A stretch of DNA of 64,000 nt from Pteria penguin (GCA_035048485.1 CM068587.1:36946816-37010815), one strand, 5' to 3'; counted from the first letter of the stretch, positions 9,701 to 20,520 are shown. Made by a program: numbers and translations. Notes: generated by a model not told the origin, from the sequence alone.

Positions 9701-12317
9701 CACTGATATTGATATTTGTTTGTCGGACAATACAAGCCTCAAGGGTAATAAATTGTCTCTTCCTATAAAGTATAATAGTTCTTCGGGTTCAATTGGATTT
9801 TTATTTAATGACGACTCTTCAATTCTTTGAAGCGCAGTGTTTGTCGGAGGCGCGAGCCGATGGCTTATCAGATACTTACCAAAAATTGCACACTGTTGTA
9901 AGATTGTATATATGAATTATATGAAAGCTCGCACCTTCACCGTTCACACCAAAAAAAAAAAAAAAAAACTCAGCATAACCAGGTACACGTACGTTAAACC
10001 CATGTTTCCTTCACACCTTTACGCTTGATTAATACACAAACTACCGCAATACCTCCCACTCGCTCAGGTGTTATCCAGGTGAGTGGGGAGCCGTAGTGGC
10101 GAGTGGGAATTATGTAACTCCCACTTGTCCCACTAAGGTAGACAAGTGGGATTTGAGTGGGAGCTCCCATAGTGGGGGGTGGGAAATGGGCGATCCACGA
10201 CGCTAGTACTGTATACACAACACATAATACACCTATACCTTTTCCATGGCAGCAATAAAATGCTGATGACTTTTAATGTTTGTGGTTTCCTCATTCTCTA
10301 TTCCATTCTCTTCTTTTACTTCTATTCTTTTCTGGGCTATTTCTTTGTCAGTCTTCGATTTTGCCAGTATCACCTGAGTATGAGTTGGCACTTTCTTGCC
10401 CAAAATTTTGGCCATAGCATCTGCCAGGCCAGCTTTTGATGTTGTTTCCTCCATCTCATCATCTTCACCAGAATCTGACACATCTAGAACCACGAAAGAA
10501 AAAAAAACGATAACAGCATACCTTTAAAAATAAACGAATCATAAAAATATTACACACCTACATTAATATACTAGTTCATCAGAAGTTTTTTCTTTTTTTT
10601 TCTGCAATCCATACATTTTTCCCCTCCTCTGTAATTGCTGATGAATTTCTGAACAAAGTAAAAAGCATCATACATCACTACTTTTATTGTTGGTGTAATT
10701 GACGGGTATTGGCCTAGACAGCTCAGTACTGAGAGTGTCCATCTTGACAGCAGAAGGTTCTGGGTTTTCCTGGGTTCGGCCACAAGTCTTTCTCCTGTCT
10801 GTTAGATTCTGCTATATTTATTTATAATGCTCTTTTGGCTGCCAAGAGCGTTGGGTCATTTATGTATATACTATAGTATCTAAATCCGTAAATGTTAGCC
10901 ATAACTGATATGAAGTGAAAAACACTGTTCAGAAGAACATCACCATACATGTAATATGCCGATAAATAATGCGCACCCTCAAAATTAAGAAAAATTCTCC
11001 AGAAAGAGTCTTCTTCCTAATGTACACGTATTCAGTCATGATATAGTGTTAATTAATTGGAAATTTAAGATTTTGGCAAAGGAATTAATACAAACTGGTG
11101 TTTTGTCCTTTTGGATATATCAATTATCGGTTTTACCATACCAGTAATCATAATTATTATAATACTGTACAGTAACCATTGGTTGTTCTTCTTCTACCAG
11201 TGCAGTGCCTGAGAAGGTAAACGTCTATATACAACGCTCAGCAAAACAATGAAAGTAAAAACTGGTAAAACTGTAGTGTCCTCTAATACACTGAGGTGTT
11301 GGACATCTGGGTCTTGAAGCTGTCCAAGGTTGGTGCCTCCACTACTCCTCCAGGAAGTTAGTTCCAAAGCCTAATAGCTTGGGGGAACAAGAAGATCTTG
11401 TACACTGCAGTTCTGGTGTGTGCATGTACAAGGAAGGACAGGGTGTGGCCTCTGGTCTTCATTGTTGACTTCTGAAGGCAGCAATCTCCAGCTATGTCCA
11501 CTAGGTTGTATACTATGCTGTACAGCATGACTACCTGGGATGTCTCTCTTCTGACCTGGAGCAGCTGCCATTGGAGTTGTTATAGTATAGATGTTACACT
11601 GCTTGTGCACTGGTAATCTCCAATTGCGAATCCAGCCGCCCTCTACTGTACTCTCTTGCTTGTTGATTGCTTCCTCTTTGGTTGGGCTCCACACACTGCT
11701 AGCATACTCAATAGTGGGTCTCACTAGGGTGGTGTAGCAATGTACCTCGATGGGTGTTGGGCATCTGCTGATGTTCCTTCCAAGAAAGGCTAGGGTGGCT
11801 GGAATTTGGTAATCTTATCAATATGTGTATCCCAGCTAAGGTTTTTAGTGATGGTTATGTCTTGGTACTTTGAAGCGTCAACCATGCTCAATGTTTGGCC
11901 ATGGATGGTGTAATCAGTAAGAAGGGGAGACTTTCTAGTATTGGTAACCCATAACACTTCGCACTTATCAGGGTTAAAACGCAGAAGTCATTGGCAATCA
12001 TAAGATTGGTCCTCCCAATCCTGCCCAGGGCACTGAAATTCACCTCAACATGTATTATATCTCTATGAGCTATCGTTAAACTTAGATAAAACCTTTATGC
12101 AAAGGCGTTTTATGATTCGTAAAACCGTTAATGACTTAACTACACGTATCTGACAAAAGTCAGAGTAAATTCGAACCACGCATAAATAAAAATGTCTACC
12201 ACAATGATCAACAAATCAAATACAGTAAAACAAAAAATGTCCATTGTGACCTGCGTCTGATCCATTTGGACTTGACTTCTCGTTGACAGTAAACTTCCCC
12301 ACGTGCACTTTCGACAT
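716..12317 (-). CDS. RRP15: RRP15-like ribosomal RNA processing protein, five coding exons
   Basis: Homologue of RRP15, a nucleolar factor needed for maturation of pre-60S ribosomal subunits. Minus-strand coding exons are 12251-12317 (ATG at 12317-12315), 10239-10483, 5859-5944, 2307-2505 and 716-901 (stop TGA at 718-716). They sum to 783 nt, 260 residues; human RRP15, as I remember it, is about 282. Phases agree at every junction (1, 0, 2, 0). Family landmarks are present in order: an acidic N-terminus, ADAMAKILGKK, LWEELGRVKPD with QRIAQRGVVQLFNAV across the next junction, then LREDFMLGAKMKDWDK and a very acidic tail. The joins rest on GT-AG signals; the exon 1 donor (CGCAG/gtcac) is the weakest, but it completes a GAT codon and keeps the frame. 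Intron 3 is filled by a DNA transposon. The gene diverges from DCAF4, so a shared promoter region is possible. Confidence 0.9.
902..2306. other. RRP15 intron 4, no feature recognised
   Basis: AT-rich intron sequence. Two similar stretches near 1870-1960 and 2010-2100 (atgaagccagcat, aattttccatgaatcac, caattcat) look like a local degenerate duplication. Around 1500-1545 there is a short 'atatggtgacggc' similarity to the SINE bodies found elsewhere here, possibly an old fragment. No coding exon is supported. Confidence 0.35.
2880..3110. repeat. dispersed 'aaggtca' repeat, copy 1 (RRP15 intron)
   Basis: About 2950-3100 (aaggtcaagatcag, aatgaaaggtcttgtgacaaagaat, atgaaatattt, cttactgttcataag) matches 5570-5700 in the same intron closely enough to be the same repeat. 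Its richness in AAGGTCA and TGACCTT words is typical of bivalve dispersed repeats. No coding potential is seen. Confidence 0.55.
4068..4480 (+). CDS. lysine-rich open frame of unknown function, antisense within an RRP15 intron
   Basis: A plus-strand open frame follows a good acceptor (ttctaatttacag, AG at 4066-4067) and runs in one frame to a stop at 4478-4480, about 136 codons. The product is highly charged: runs of K and R around KVKKQKQKNRLKVKAW, then KKADEDRKKKERIKVKQ, then a probably helical segment with LLRKKDL and ENILAKLENP. I do not recognise the family and see no zinc-finger or catalytic signature. It sits in the opposite orientation inside RRP15 intron 2 and is followed directly by degenerate tandem repeats, so a captured exon or a transposon-gene remnant is as likely as a live gene. 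No partner exon was identified. Confidence 0.35.
4515..5246. repeat. degenerate tandem repeat, about 350 bp period
   Basis: The word tgtagtgtcYgtaacc recurs at 4515, 4860 and 5222, with an outlying copy at 3681. Between the last copies the sequence also aligns: 'ttgtttgaattccat...cacatttcaatgcaaatg' near 4765 and 'ttgtttgtattacac...gacatttctttgtaaat' near 5133, each followed by 'tc..ttttcaataaaatat'-like text. This indicates units of about 345-362 bp. Function unknown. Confidence 0.6.
5400..5710. repeat. dispersed 'aaggtca' repeat, copy 2
   Basis: Same family as 2880-3110. It holds sub-copies of 'aatgaaaggtcttSKcacaaRgaatacac' near 5472 and 5590 and ends with 'aaagtcaaggtcacaagg'. It lies just downstream of RRP15 exon 3 in the intron. 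Confidence 0.5.
6891..7092 (+). mobile_element. tRNA-headed SINE with 13-bp target duplication at the BEN gene start codon
   Basis: The SINE body is 6904-7079. It has an A-box-like head (GGTGTAGTGGTTAAGCGA), a B box (GGTTCGATTCC), a middle 'ttggtaacctcctgcttccatg' and a 3' tail 'gaaagcgacgtaaaacacc' followed by (aacc)n. The flanking direct repeats ACCATGGCACTTC lie at 6891-6903 and 7080-7092. The duplicated target contains ATG GCA CTT, the probable start of the BEN gene, so the insertion copied the start codon and left a 12-codon upstream frame from 6893. Confidence 0.85.
7083..9109 (+). pseudogene. BEN-domain protein gene with frameshifts, inside the TIR transposon
   Basis: Exons are 7083-7196 (donor gtgagt), 7700-7905 (acceptor tttgtcag, donor gtataa) and 8657-9109 (acceptor tttcacag), joined in phase 0. 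Exon 1 encodes MALRQLTRVLKFFLVRY and on to a GYFRIDENHD end. Exon 2 has an acidic, proline-rich stretch ending KRQRTDDDE. Exon 3 starts with a Ser/Pro-rich linker, then ERLFPELFGEDNL, YNGGGVKNKKGLDEKRK, YLRKYVCQHYPEVKEIQAWK and NPVSERLRRP. That order of LF, LD, FP/YP, W and a basic end resembles the DNA- or protein-binding BEN fold. The frame breaks three times: in the 14-G run at 7730-7743, near 8760-8790, and near 8860. These are real decay or homopolymer assembly errors. A polyadenylation signal AATAAA is at about 9227. Confidence 0.6.
8398..8476. repeat. (AAATG)n microsatellite
   Basis: A run of gaaatg and gaaaatg units lies inside the intron of the BEN gene. Confidence 0.95.
11270..11995 (-). 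pseudogene. LINE reverse transcriptase 3' remnant
   Basis: On the minus strand, different frames give in order: NPDKCEVLWVTN, YTIHGQTLSMVDASKYQDITIT, NLSWDTHIDKIT, RPTIEYASSVWSPT and FLFPQAIRLWN, then LPGGVVEAPTLDSFK. This is the familiar C-terminal half of jockey/CR1-type non-LTR reverse transcriptases. The catalytic palm is absent, and stops and frameshifts separate the blocks. It sits in RRP15 intron 1. Confidence 0.8.
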
Positions 12318-13122
12318 TGTTTTGATGGGTGAATTTAAAATTAAGAATACTTATACAAAACGAAATATTATCAATGTTATGATTTGGTAACACTCTGTAT
12401 CTTCAGGATATAATGATGAGAAAATTTTTGTCAAACATTACTTGAAACATTCGAGAATTCACAGAAAATTTTAGATATTAAACGTTTACTTAAAAGGGAT
12501 ATATATTTGCGTTTTGACAAATGTAATTCATCTTACTTTCATTTTAGCAAAACTGTTTAGTAGTGCAGACCAGAGACATAAACTAGTGAAAGTACAGACT
12601 AAGTAGTATTATCGAATTAGCGAGAGAATACTAAAAGATGCATGTCTCCGATTAGAATTAATATAATAGATAAAGGTAAATTCGCTTTAACAGAGTGATC
12701 TTCAAGTTCATGGTGCTCCTTAAACACCAAACACTACCAAACTCTACCAAACACTACCAAACTTTGAGGTTTTTTTTACTTTTAAATGCAGTTTCTAGGT
12801 GTTTTAAACTATTCATATAATCTAACTGAAAACAATATAGTTTGAAGTCCCATTCATGAGTAAATACAAATAAAGGAATTACGTATGACTGCATGCACAC
12901 CGCAATAATTATGAATCAGGAACAGGACTGACGTTTCAAACCTTCTCCACCCTTTTCTCAACTGAAAAGCATTCATGGCAGGTCGAAACCCCCTTTACAA
13001 AACTTTCAAGATCTGACTATGGATGTGTCTGTGCTGTACATCAGAAATAATATAGTCATGAGAAAGCTGATGAGTCAGATTTATAAGAAGCTCAGACCTG
13101 CATGACTCTGCTGTATGAAATA

Positions 13123-13250
13123 ATCTAATTTCTTTTGAGATTCTTGTATGTGGCCATTTCATTTTGCTGTTGTTTACACCTGAGCGGCAATTAATTAAAC
13201 TACAGCATAATGAAACGGCCATGTGCAAGAATCTCAAAAGAGATTAGAAA
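13123..13250. mobile_element. palindromic MITE
   Basis: The arms are inverted copies: left 13123-13170 (ttgagattcttg, tggccatttcatt), right 13202-13250 (aatgaaacggcca, caagaatctcaa). The loop is about 30 bp. Confidence 0.8.
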
Positions 13251-13594
13251 TAATCTATGCACAACAGGTACAACAAGAATAACAAGGTATATTAAAAAGA
13301 CATGAATAACATTACAAAAAACCTTAAAGTTTGATTACACACTATATAACTGCGGTAATGACTTGCGACCCTAAAACCAGCTCCAAATTGCAGGAACCCC
13401 TGAACCTGATCCCTAAACATGGTTCTGCCCTGGACCTACTGGGGACTAAAGCAGTCCCCAGGAACCCCCTCCCCCAATCTTAGTTTCACCCCTAAAAACT
13501 AATTCCATATAATCCTCATAATTAAAAGCACATGCAGACACCACTCCAACAAAAAGTATTGATAGTACTCATACGAAACCTCATTCTTAGGTAG

Positions 13595-13750
13595 CAGATT
13601 TGTTGTTGTGAATGGGTTGTGGCACCGACAATCCAGAGTTCAATTCCCGGAATGTGCCGCTATATTTAAGAGGATGGTTACCTCCTGCTTTCATGGCACA
13701 TTATAACTGAAAAATCGTTGAAAGCAATGTACAACACCAAATGCATAATG
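13595..13750 (+). mobile_element. degenerate SINE, same family as 6904-7079
   Basis: It shares the B-box region (gagttcaattcccgg), 'aagaggatggttacctcctgc', 'cattataactgaaaaatcgttgaaagc' and the 'acaacacc' tail with the SINE at 6904, but is clearly older. The A-box region is decayed. Confidence 0.75.
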
Positions 13751-13837
13751 TATTTTTTGGTAACATGAAGTTTAGTGATAAATTATAGCCTTATGGATTA
13801 CCTTTTGATCTGATATAAATATCAATTGTTTTCATAG

Positions 13838-16800
13838 ATGTCATCCAAGAAAAGAAATCACAAGTGGCGAAATGGTGTGGCTCAGGAATCTAAAACGGAA
13901 GAAAATTATGACGATGCAAGGACAAGATATGAAACTTATGACAAGTCCAAACAATCATATCAACAACAGCAGAGACAAAAAAGACATCAGAAGGTGTGGA
14001 AAGGTGATGAAAAAATGATCAAAGATGACAAAGATGGTAGAGTATTAGAACGAAACATGAAAGACAGGAGGAAATCATGTGAACAATTATATTTTAGGTC
14101 ACCAAAATGCAAGAAACCTAGACGAAAGAAAGCAGAAATAGATTCAGAGACTTTTTCTGATCCTTTGCGCTATCACAGGCCAACCTCAAACACTATAACC
14201 AGCAAAAGTAGTGATACAGACAAAACTGATATGACGTGTGCTGACAGGTGTTCAGCTACAACATGTAAAGTACTGTCTTCAAGGAAAAATATAACGAGTT
14301 CTAGGAAAATTTCATATTCATCAAAGTCTAAGAATGTTGGGAATTCTATGAAGTCAACAGAAGTGTGTCCTACAAAGAGATTTGACACAGGAAAGCAGTC
14401 TAGTATTTCTAATGGAGGGCAGTCATGTAGCCAAGATGCTTTTGGTATCCTTTATTGAAATTATAATTGTTGTGATATTTCACACCAAATTTCATTTATT
14501 GAATTTATACTGAATATTTTGTGTCTAACAATAGATCTTATTCTTCATAGTAAAATAATAGATCCTTACAATATATTGTTTTTATATCACTGCATGGCTT
14601 ATTTTCCAAATGACATCAAAGTGTAAGCTAGTATGGTCTTTCCATTTGCAGGGACTAAGACCTAATGACAGATACCTAGGTATGTCAGTCTTTATGCATG
14701 GGACATCTTAAAACAAAACAGGTAGATAAATACTTTTAATAATTTTGACATTTATCCTCCCCAGAAAGCACTTTTAGACTTTCAAAGGGAAGTGCCTTGG
14801 TTATAATAAAAACAGAAACACGTCTATATACAGTATCACAAACTTTTGACATTTTGGCCTTTACCGGTATCAAGTGATCAAAAAGATTTAGGTAGAGAGC
14901 AATGTATCCATCACTATGCCATCACTATGTGATAGATTTTACATAGCTCTTTATATCATTTTAATCACATGATAAATGCCAAGAGGCCAAATTCTATTTA
15001 CTGTTTCTGTTTTTACTACATATATTTATGGGTTTTTTTAGTACTAAGGACCACATGGTGATATGTTAAAACCTCTCTTCAAGTATCTTTTAACTCTCAC
15101 TACCAGTACCTTTCAGAGATTGAAGAAATATTTGCCTTGACTGATTGAATAGAGATACCTGGATTTTACTATGACCCAGAGAAGAAGAAGTACTTCAAGA
15201 TACAAGCAAACCAGTTCAGTAAAGTGGAGCATACTCTCACAAATGAAAGTATCCACAAAAAGAGGCAAGAAAACCAGAGATGTAAAGATCTCCAATTGTC
15301 AAAATCACCAGCAGTCAAGAAGTCTGCTAGTATTGCAGATTCTTGCTTACCTTCAATGTTAAGCGAATCCAGACTAGGTGTGGGAAATCCAAGGCAGTTT
15401 CAGCAAGACTACATGTTCTGTCGTATATCAAATATTGATAAGCATGCACATGGTAAACCGTTGGTGATTGAATCATTTGGTGACAGGACCATCAGGCTGG
15501 ATCACTCCATACAATTGGAAAAGAACAAAGCTAGTGACAGAATCGTTGGTCTGTATTCAGTGAAAACTAACCTTAGTCAGAAGATTCAACTTATGAAAGT
15601 GGAGGAAGATAAGAGGACGGATCTCAGACCGAAGCTCAGTTTAAACATATGTCCAGTAAACTCTGAGGGAGGAGTGAACAATGTGGGACTCCTCCTGGCA
15701 AACAAAGTGACAAGTATGTGCTGGGCAGAGCAGACGTCACACCCCAAGGATCTCTGTATTCTATACTCTGTGATATCATATGTACACTTAGCGAGTCATA
15801 ATTATGTATCGCTACACACTTTAAATCATAGTACTGAAGGTACTGGCATTAATTCGTGCTTCCTCCTTGGGAGTGAATTTATATGGACCTGTGGTTGGGA
15901 TAAATATTCTGCACGTATTAGTATAGGTACAGAGAAAAAGGCATTATTACTGGATACAAGGACAAGAAAAAAATGGGAATTTAATACAGATAAGAGTGAT
16001 GTGTTTTCTCAATTGTTTTCTGGCAAGGTAAATTTATATTGTGCAAACAAAAGATTTATTATGAAGAACATTTTCTTTATTTGTAAATGTTCTCTAACAG
16101 TGGATGATAGAGAATCTAATTAAAAGGTGAGGGTGGGTACAAAAACTTGAGGTGAAAATATAAAGAAAATAATTTATGACCACATTAGATACAGTGATTA
16201 GGCAAATAGTGGCCTCAAGATATGTTGCCTGTCATTTTCTGATGCTCTCTGAGAAGTTTAAATAGTATCAGATGAAAATTTTCATATAGATTAATTATTT
16301 CCATTGTCATTGAATTTTGAAATCCTTCTTGTCCATGAAAAAAGTTTTCAATAATGGTCAGTTTGTTCAATTGACTGGTTTTGAGGTTTATAAGTATATA
16401 TTCTTTTAAGTGAAGGGTATGAAGGAGAATCAGAATTATTCAAATGACAAATTCAATGTGCTGGTGATCTGAGCTTCGTCCCAGATCTCTCTGGTATGAT
16501 TGAACTTGGCAATAAACATTCTGCTTTCATGTTGTAGGCAAATCAAACCAAATCTTAGTGTAAGATGTTGTTTTCATTGCTTGTAGTCTTGATGTTTGTT
16601 CAGTGGAACCAGAAATGGAAAAATAGTCATCCATGACTTACGAAGCCGTTCAACAACACCGGTCAAGAGAGTGGATATGAGCTGCAGTGTATGTAGTCTT
16701 GGAATACAACAGGATGATATACATCTCTTGGCTAGTGATGTTAAAGGAAAGGTAGGTAGAAAGGTGTGTTATTCCACAAGTGACATTAAGCATAGAACCA

Positions 16801-19736
16801 CTTGTTTATGGACTCATTGTACATGTAGCTCAGTTTGCTCAGGATATATTGGTCAAGGATCAGTTCCCAGCTAAGACCAATTAGGAGTATTCAAAACATA
16901 AAATTACAAAATTTTCATTTGTAATGGTAGGTGCCCTTATGTATTATACACAATCACATGAAAAAATCTCATAAATTCATGTCTCATAAGGTGATATATA
17001 GAAATAAACCTCTTCACAACAACTGCAGAACTGTAGCATCGGACGGTAAATTGATTAACGTTCCCTCCAAATTTATTATGTCATAATGTAATTTGATGTC
17101 ATTCTGATCGAATTGGAGGGAACGTTAATGATTTTGCCGTCCAGTCTTACAGCTCCAGAGTTATCGCAAAAAGGTCAAAAATTCAAAATGTAGTTTGACA
17201 CCTTGAGCCTTAGTTCACGTCAAGATCAGGGTGAGTTGGAATGTTTTTCAGTACTATACCTGTGTGAAGGTCGTTTTTCTCTTAGAACCACCAAGCACTG
17301 GCAGCCACCATATACATGTACTGTGGATCAACATTTTTTTTCATCAGACTTATAATTATGGATAAATTTACGAGTATGAGAATAATGAAGATGTCTACTT
17401 TGTCTGAAGTATTAAAACTGTAAAATTTGGTCTCGTGAATAAATTGGAATTGAGATCTTTGCAATGTAAAAGTTACATGAAATAATGTAAATCACCTGTA
17501 TTTTGTGTGACTTAAGTTTTGGGATCATCTCTTTTGGATATATTCGCAAGACATAATTTTTACGAGAAACCATATTCTTGTTATACACACTGTCAGTCTT
17601 CATGAAAACTTTTTTTGAACTACTAGCTCGCTGACAAATTTACTAGCCCATTGTATACTTTGTCAGAGAACTTTTAATAGCCCAGCAATAAATCTGGTAG
17701 CCTCTTGTGTTGGGCTAGTGAGATTTCACAAAGACTGTTATACATGTAGTTTAATAGTTAAAAAGAGGGTAATGAGGACTCCAGGTGGAGTCAATATGTG
17801 ACCAGCTGGGTTTCCTGTTATCATTAAAATATAGAAAAATACTGGATTATTACTGCTTATATTCAGAGAATAATGGTGCTAGTGCTTTTATATTTTCAAA
17901 CTACAGAACCAATGACATCAATTTGAAATAGACTCTGGCAAATTTTTATTAAAAACCTGCAGTCAGTCGTGCTTCTCTTACCTCAAGATAGGGGAAGCAC
18001 GATCGTCCATGGGTTCTGATGATAGAGCTAATGGAAGAGATGCATTATATTATTCTTAAATATAATCTAGCTACAGGTCTCAGCAAAATACTCAATAATT
18101 TTTAAAAGTATTCACATCATTTCATATTTCAGATCTGCTTGTGGGATCTTAGAATGTTAAGGTCATCAATAGTAAATTATTATGGAAACTATAATGTGTA
18201 CAGTAGAATTCCTGTCCATATGGAGGAAAAATTGGATTTAGTATACGGAGGCAAGTAACAGTTAACTAGAATTTTGTCTGGACTATGGAAGCAGTTGCAG
18301 GGCTCAATATTGGCAAAAGTTTGGGGTTGTCAAATATGCAAATTTAAAGAAAATTTAGATGACATCTATTATATTTACTGAAATAGTAGGTTGCCCAAAA
18401 AGATTTTAGGTTGTTTTTGACGACCGGACAACTGATAATTTCGAACTCAGCAGTTGTTACATGGAGAGTCAATATGAAATTAAGAATGGAGTTAAAAATT
18501 AACTGTATGGTTGTGTCCAAGTCAGCAAAGCAAACTGTTACTGATGCTTTGTCACTGTAGCTCTCCATAAATAGTTGACATTTTGGACCACTAGAAATCT
18601 GAGTGCATGGTCTCTAGCTTGTGGTCAGAGAGACTATCTGTATCCACCATCAAGATCTTATCAAATGTTTTCTGAATTGAAATGCTTTCATGTATATGAC
18701 AGTGTATTCGTAGTATTCAGTGAATAAATTAAAATTAAATAAGAAAAATGTTAATTCTAGGTCACGCTTAGAGATGAGTTCACAATATCTTGGCATGAGT
18801 ACAATGTAAATTCTGCCAGATAATTTTTTGATTCAGTTTTCACTAGAATGTCAGTAATGTTTAAGAAACTGAACGGTGAGGAAGGTAGATAACTACATAC
18901 ATACATATTTGACAAACGAAAGGTAAAAGTCTTAAAGTTTTGGCATCATTAAAGAATGCTAATTCTGTTGCTTCTTTTAATACCCAAAATTTGAAGATAT
19001 ATTGGCGAAGAGTTCCTTAAAGCAGATAACTTATATGTAATGTTCCAAAATAAAAGAAAAACGAAAGAAAGAGATCTGACTTATTTACATGATAAATCCA
19101 CCCAAGAAATATGAAATATAAATAGAAGAGCAAGAAAATAGAAGATGTCGCAAAAATATTTGATTACATTGCATTCACAGCACCGACTTGGGACCTGGAA
19201 AGGTAGGTATAACAATAGAGATATGTGACAGATGCACAGACAGATGGAGAAAAAGGGGATTCCCAAGTACCACTGTACTGTTGAGGCAGCACCAGTGGGG
19301 GTTTTTTTCTTCAAATCAGGTCCATGATAAGGACCCTTCCCAATTTTTCCCAAACATTGATCTTTTAGCATTATGTAAATGGGACAAAAACTTCTCAAAT
19401 GAAAAGGTACAGGCACCTTTGAAAAAAAAACAAAACAAACAACAAAAACACTGAGCGCAAAATTCCATTCAATTAAAATAAGGTGTATATCTAAGTGCAA
19501 ACATGTCCATGCAATAACTTGAACTTTTTCTGTTTTCCCTTTTAGTTGACTTGAATGGATATACAAGACTGTGGAAGATGTCAGATGGGAGACTGTTGAG
19601 AACGATACCCCCTCCTGTACCAACCTGTATAGAGACCCTTCCTACAGTATTATACTCAGAGAACTGGGGAGATGCTATAGGAAATGCAGGACTTCTCATG
19701 GGAATAAACAATAAAATATATCTCTACCCAAGCTGA
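13838..19736 (+). CDS. DCAF4: DCAF4-like WD40 protein, CUL4-DDB1 substrate receptor
   Basis: Homologue of DDB1- and CUL4-associated factor 4 (WDR21), a WD40 substrate receptor of CRL4 ubiquitin ligases. Coding exons are 13838-14444, 15153-16027, 16587-16751, 18133-18250 and 19546-19736, totalling 1956 nt (652 codons). Exon 1 is a basic, Ser/Lys-rich, probably disordered N-terminus. Exon 2 opens with the family signature EIPGFYYDPEKKKYFK; later landmarks are NKVTSMCWAEQT, FIWTCGWDKYSA, SDVFSQLFSG, FSGTRNGKIVIHDLR, LASDVKGK with ICLWDLR, YTRLWKMSDGRLLRTIPPP and GLLMGINNKIYLYPS. The human protein aligns block by block; this one is longer at the N-terminus. Two oddities are reported as findings: an in-frame TGA at 16590-16592 near the start of exon 16587-16751, and a GC donor at 18251. 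The start codon abuts a splice acceptor, so a 5' exon is missing from this annotation. Confidence 0.9.
17004..17177. mobile_element. palindromic MITE in a DCAF4 intron
   Basis: Inverted arms: left contains 'cggacggtaaattgattaacgttccctccaa'-type sequence (about 17039-17072), right is its complement (17115-17147). Outer ends (cctcttcacaacaactgcag / ttatcgcaaaaaggtc) resemble the MITE at 25357-25559. Confidence 0.7.
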
Positions 19737-20168
19737 TGACAAAAAATGATAAACTTTCTATCTGCATTATAAATTCTTATGTACTTGTTACATGTATAAT
19801 GAATTTGTTTAGAATTAAATTTTGATTTATTGTTAATTTTGAATTTATTATTTCTTCATGCAACTTGTTGCTTAGTTACATTATTCTGTGTCAGACCATT
19901 CATTTAATTCATTTAGGCAACTGCCCTCTTGCGTTGTTGACATACTACAAAATACACTTTACAACATGGGTTCATAAGGTTTGGTGTAATTATTTCTTAT
20001 CATATGATCTAGAATCTCATTGATTTTCAAGGTCAGAGGTGTAAAGGTCAGTTGGCAAAATCAGTTATGAAAGGGATTCTCTACTTTAAGATGCCTTTGT
20101 TTTACATTCATCTGCAGGCTTTTTACTTTTCCCAACCTTTTACTTTGATCCTACATTTTCGTAGTTCG

Positions 20169-20222
20169 AGATTCTCTGCCCTTCTTCCACTTTTGATATC
20201 AGGGAGAAGGGCAGAGAATCTG
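20169..20222. repeat. short hairpin present only in copy A
   Basis: The arms 'agattctctgcccttct' and 'agaagggcagagaatct' face each other across about 20 bp. In copy B (near 50400) the flanks are nearly joined, so the hairpin was gained in A or lost from B. Confidence 0.75.
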
Positions 20223-20239
20223 GGAATCCCTCCTACTGT

Positions 20240-20520
20240 TCCTATTTTTTATGTCCCCAGATCGGGGGGCATATTGTTTTTGTCAAGTCTTTGTTTGTTT
20301 GTTTGTCTGTCTGTTGTCAATGTGAACTTTAACCTTGGCTATAACTTTTGAACCATGAGGGATAGAGACTTCATATTTGACATGCATACTCAACTAATGA
20401 AGCCCTTTTAAATGACACCAAGGTAGATGACCTTTTGACCTTGATAATGACCTTCATGCTAAATATAACTTTTTGGACTTTAGTGCTGATGGGGGCATTA
20501 GTATTTCACAGAGCTTGTTA
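20240..20520. repeat. dispersed 'ATGTCCCCAGATCGGGGGGC' repeat
   Basis: A repeat with (gttt/gtct)n, 'aactttaaccttggctataac' and 'tgaccttcatgctaa'. The paralogous copy B is at 50430-50670. This type is very common in bivalve genomes (from memory, not searched). Confidence 0.65.

Larger units (their letters stand above)
6066..10213. mobile_element. TIR DNA transposon carrying a BEN-domain gene, inserted in an RRP15 intron
   Basis: The first 40 bp at 6068-6107 (starting CAGTACTAGCGTCGTGGATC) recur inverted at 10172-10211 with one mismatch. TA flanks both ends (6066-6067 and 10212-10213), giving a 4,144-bp element with a TA target duplication. Inside each end, for about 130 bp, there are many GTGGGA/TCCCAC and GAGTGGG words in both orientations, as in subterminal transposase-binding arrays. 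The only gene-like content is the BEN-domain gene at 7083-9109; no DDE transposase was seen. CAGT-like ends and a TA duplication fit Tc1/mariner-type or other TA-inserting superfamilies, but I cannot place it. It occupies nearly the whole intron (5945-10238). Confidence 0.85.
12318..13837. promoter_or_regulatory. divergent spacer between RRP15 and DCAF4, probable shared promoter region
   Basis: RRP15 starts at 12317 on the minus strand. The first visible DCAF4 coding exon opens at 13838 directly after a splice acceptor, so a DCAF4 5' UTR exon should lie in this spacer, but I could not place it. The region also holds a small (ccaaacacta)n cluster at 12724-12768, a hairpin MITE and a degenerate SINE. 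The promoter role is inferred from head-to-head geometry only. Confidence 0.4.

Noticed and set aside
9994..10218. 74-aa minus-strand ORF
   Set aside because: It spans the transposon's right terminal repeat and subterminal GTGGGA array; not a gene.
12571..12620. Isolated ccagagacataaactag as another palindromic insertion
   Set aside because: The right half of the palindrome is missing, and the short cagac repeats nearby are not convincing.
13425..13470. ctggggacta...agtccccag hairpin as a member of the palindrome family
   Set aside because: It ends differently (ctgggg) and its flanks show no direct repeat.
18605..18640. gtctctag...cagagagact as a palindromic insertion
   Set aside because: The terminal words point outward (GTCTCT first) and no direct repeats flank it.
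19081..19623. 180-aa minus-strand ORF
   Set aside because: It overlaps the DCAF4 intron and last exon on the opposite strand; hydrophobic composition but no family or splice support.
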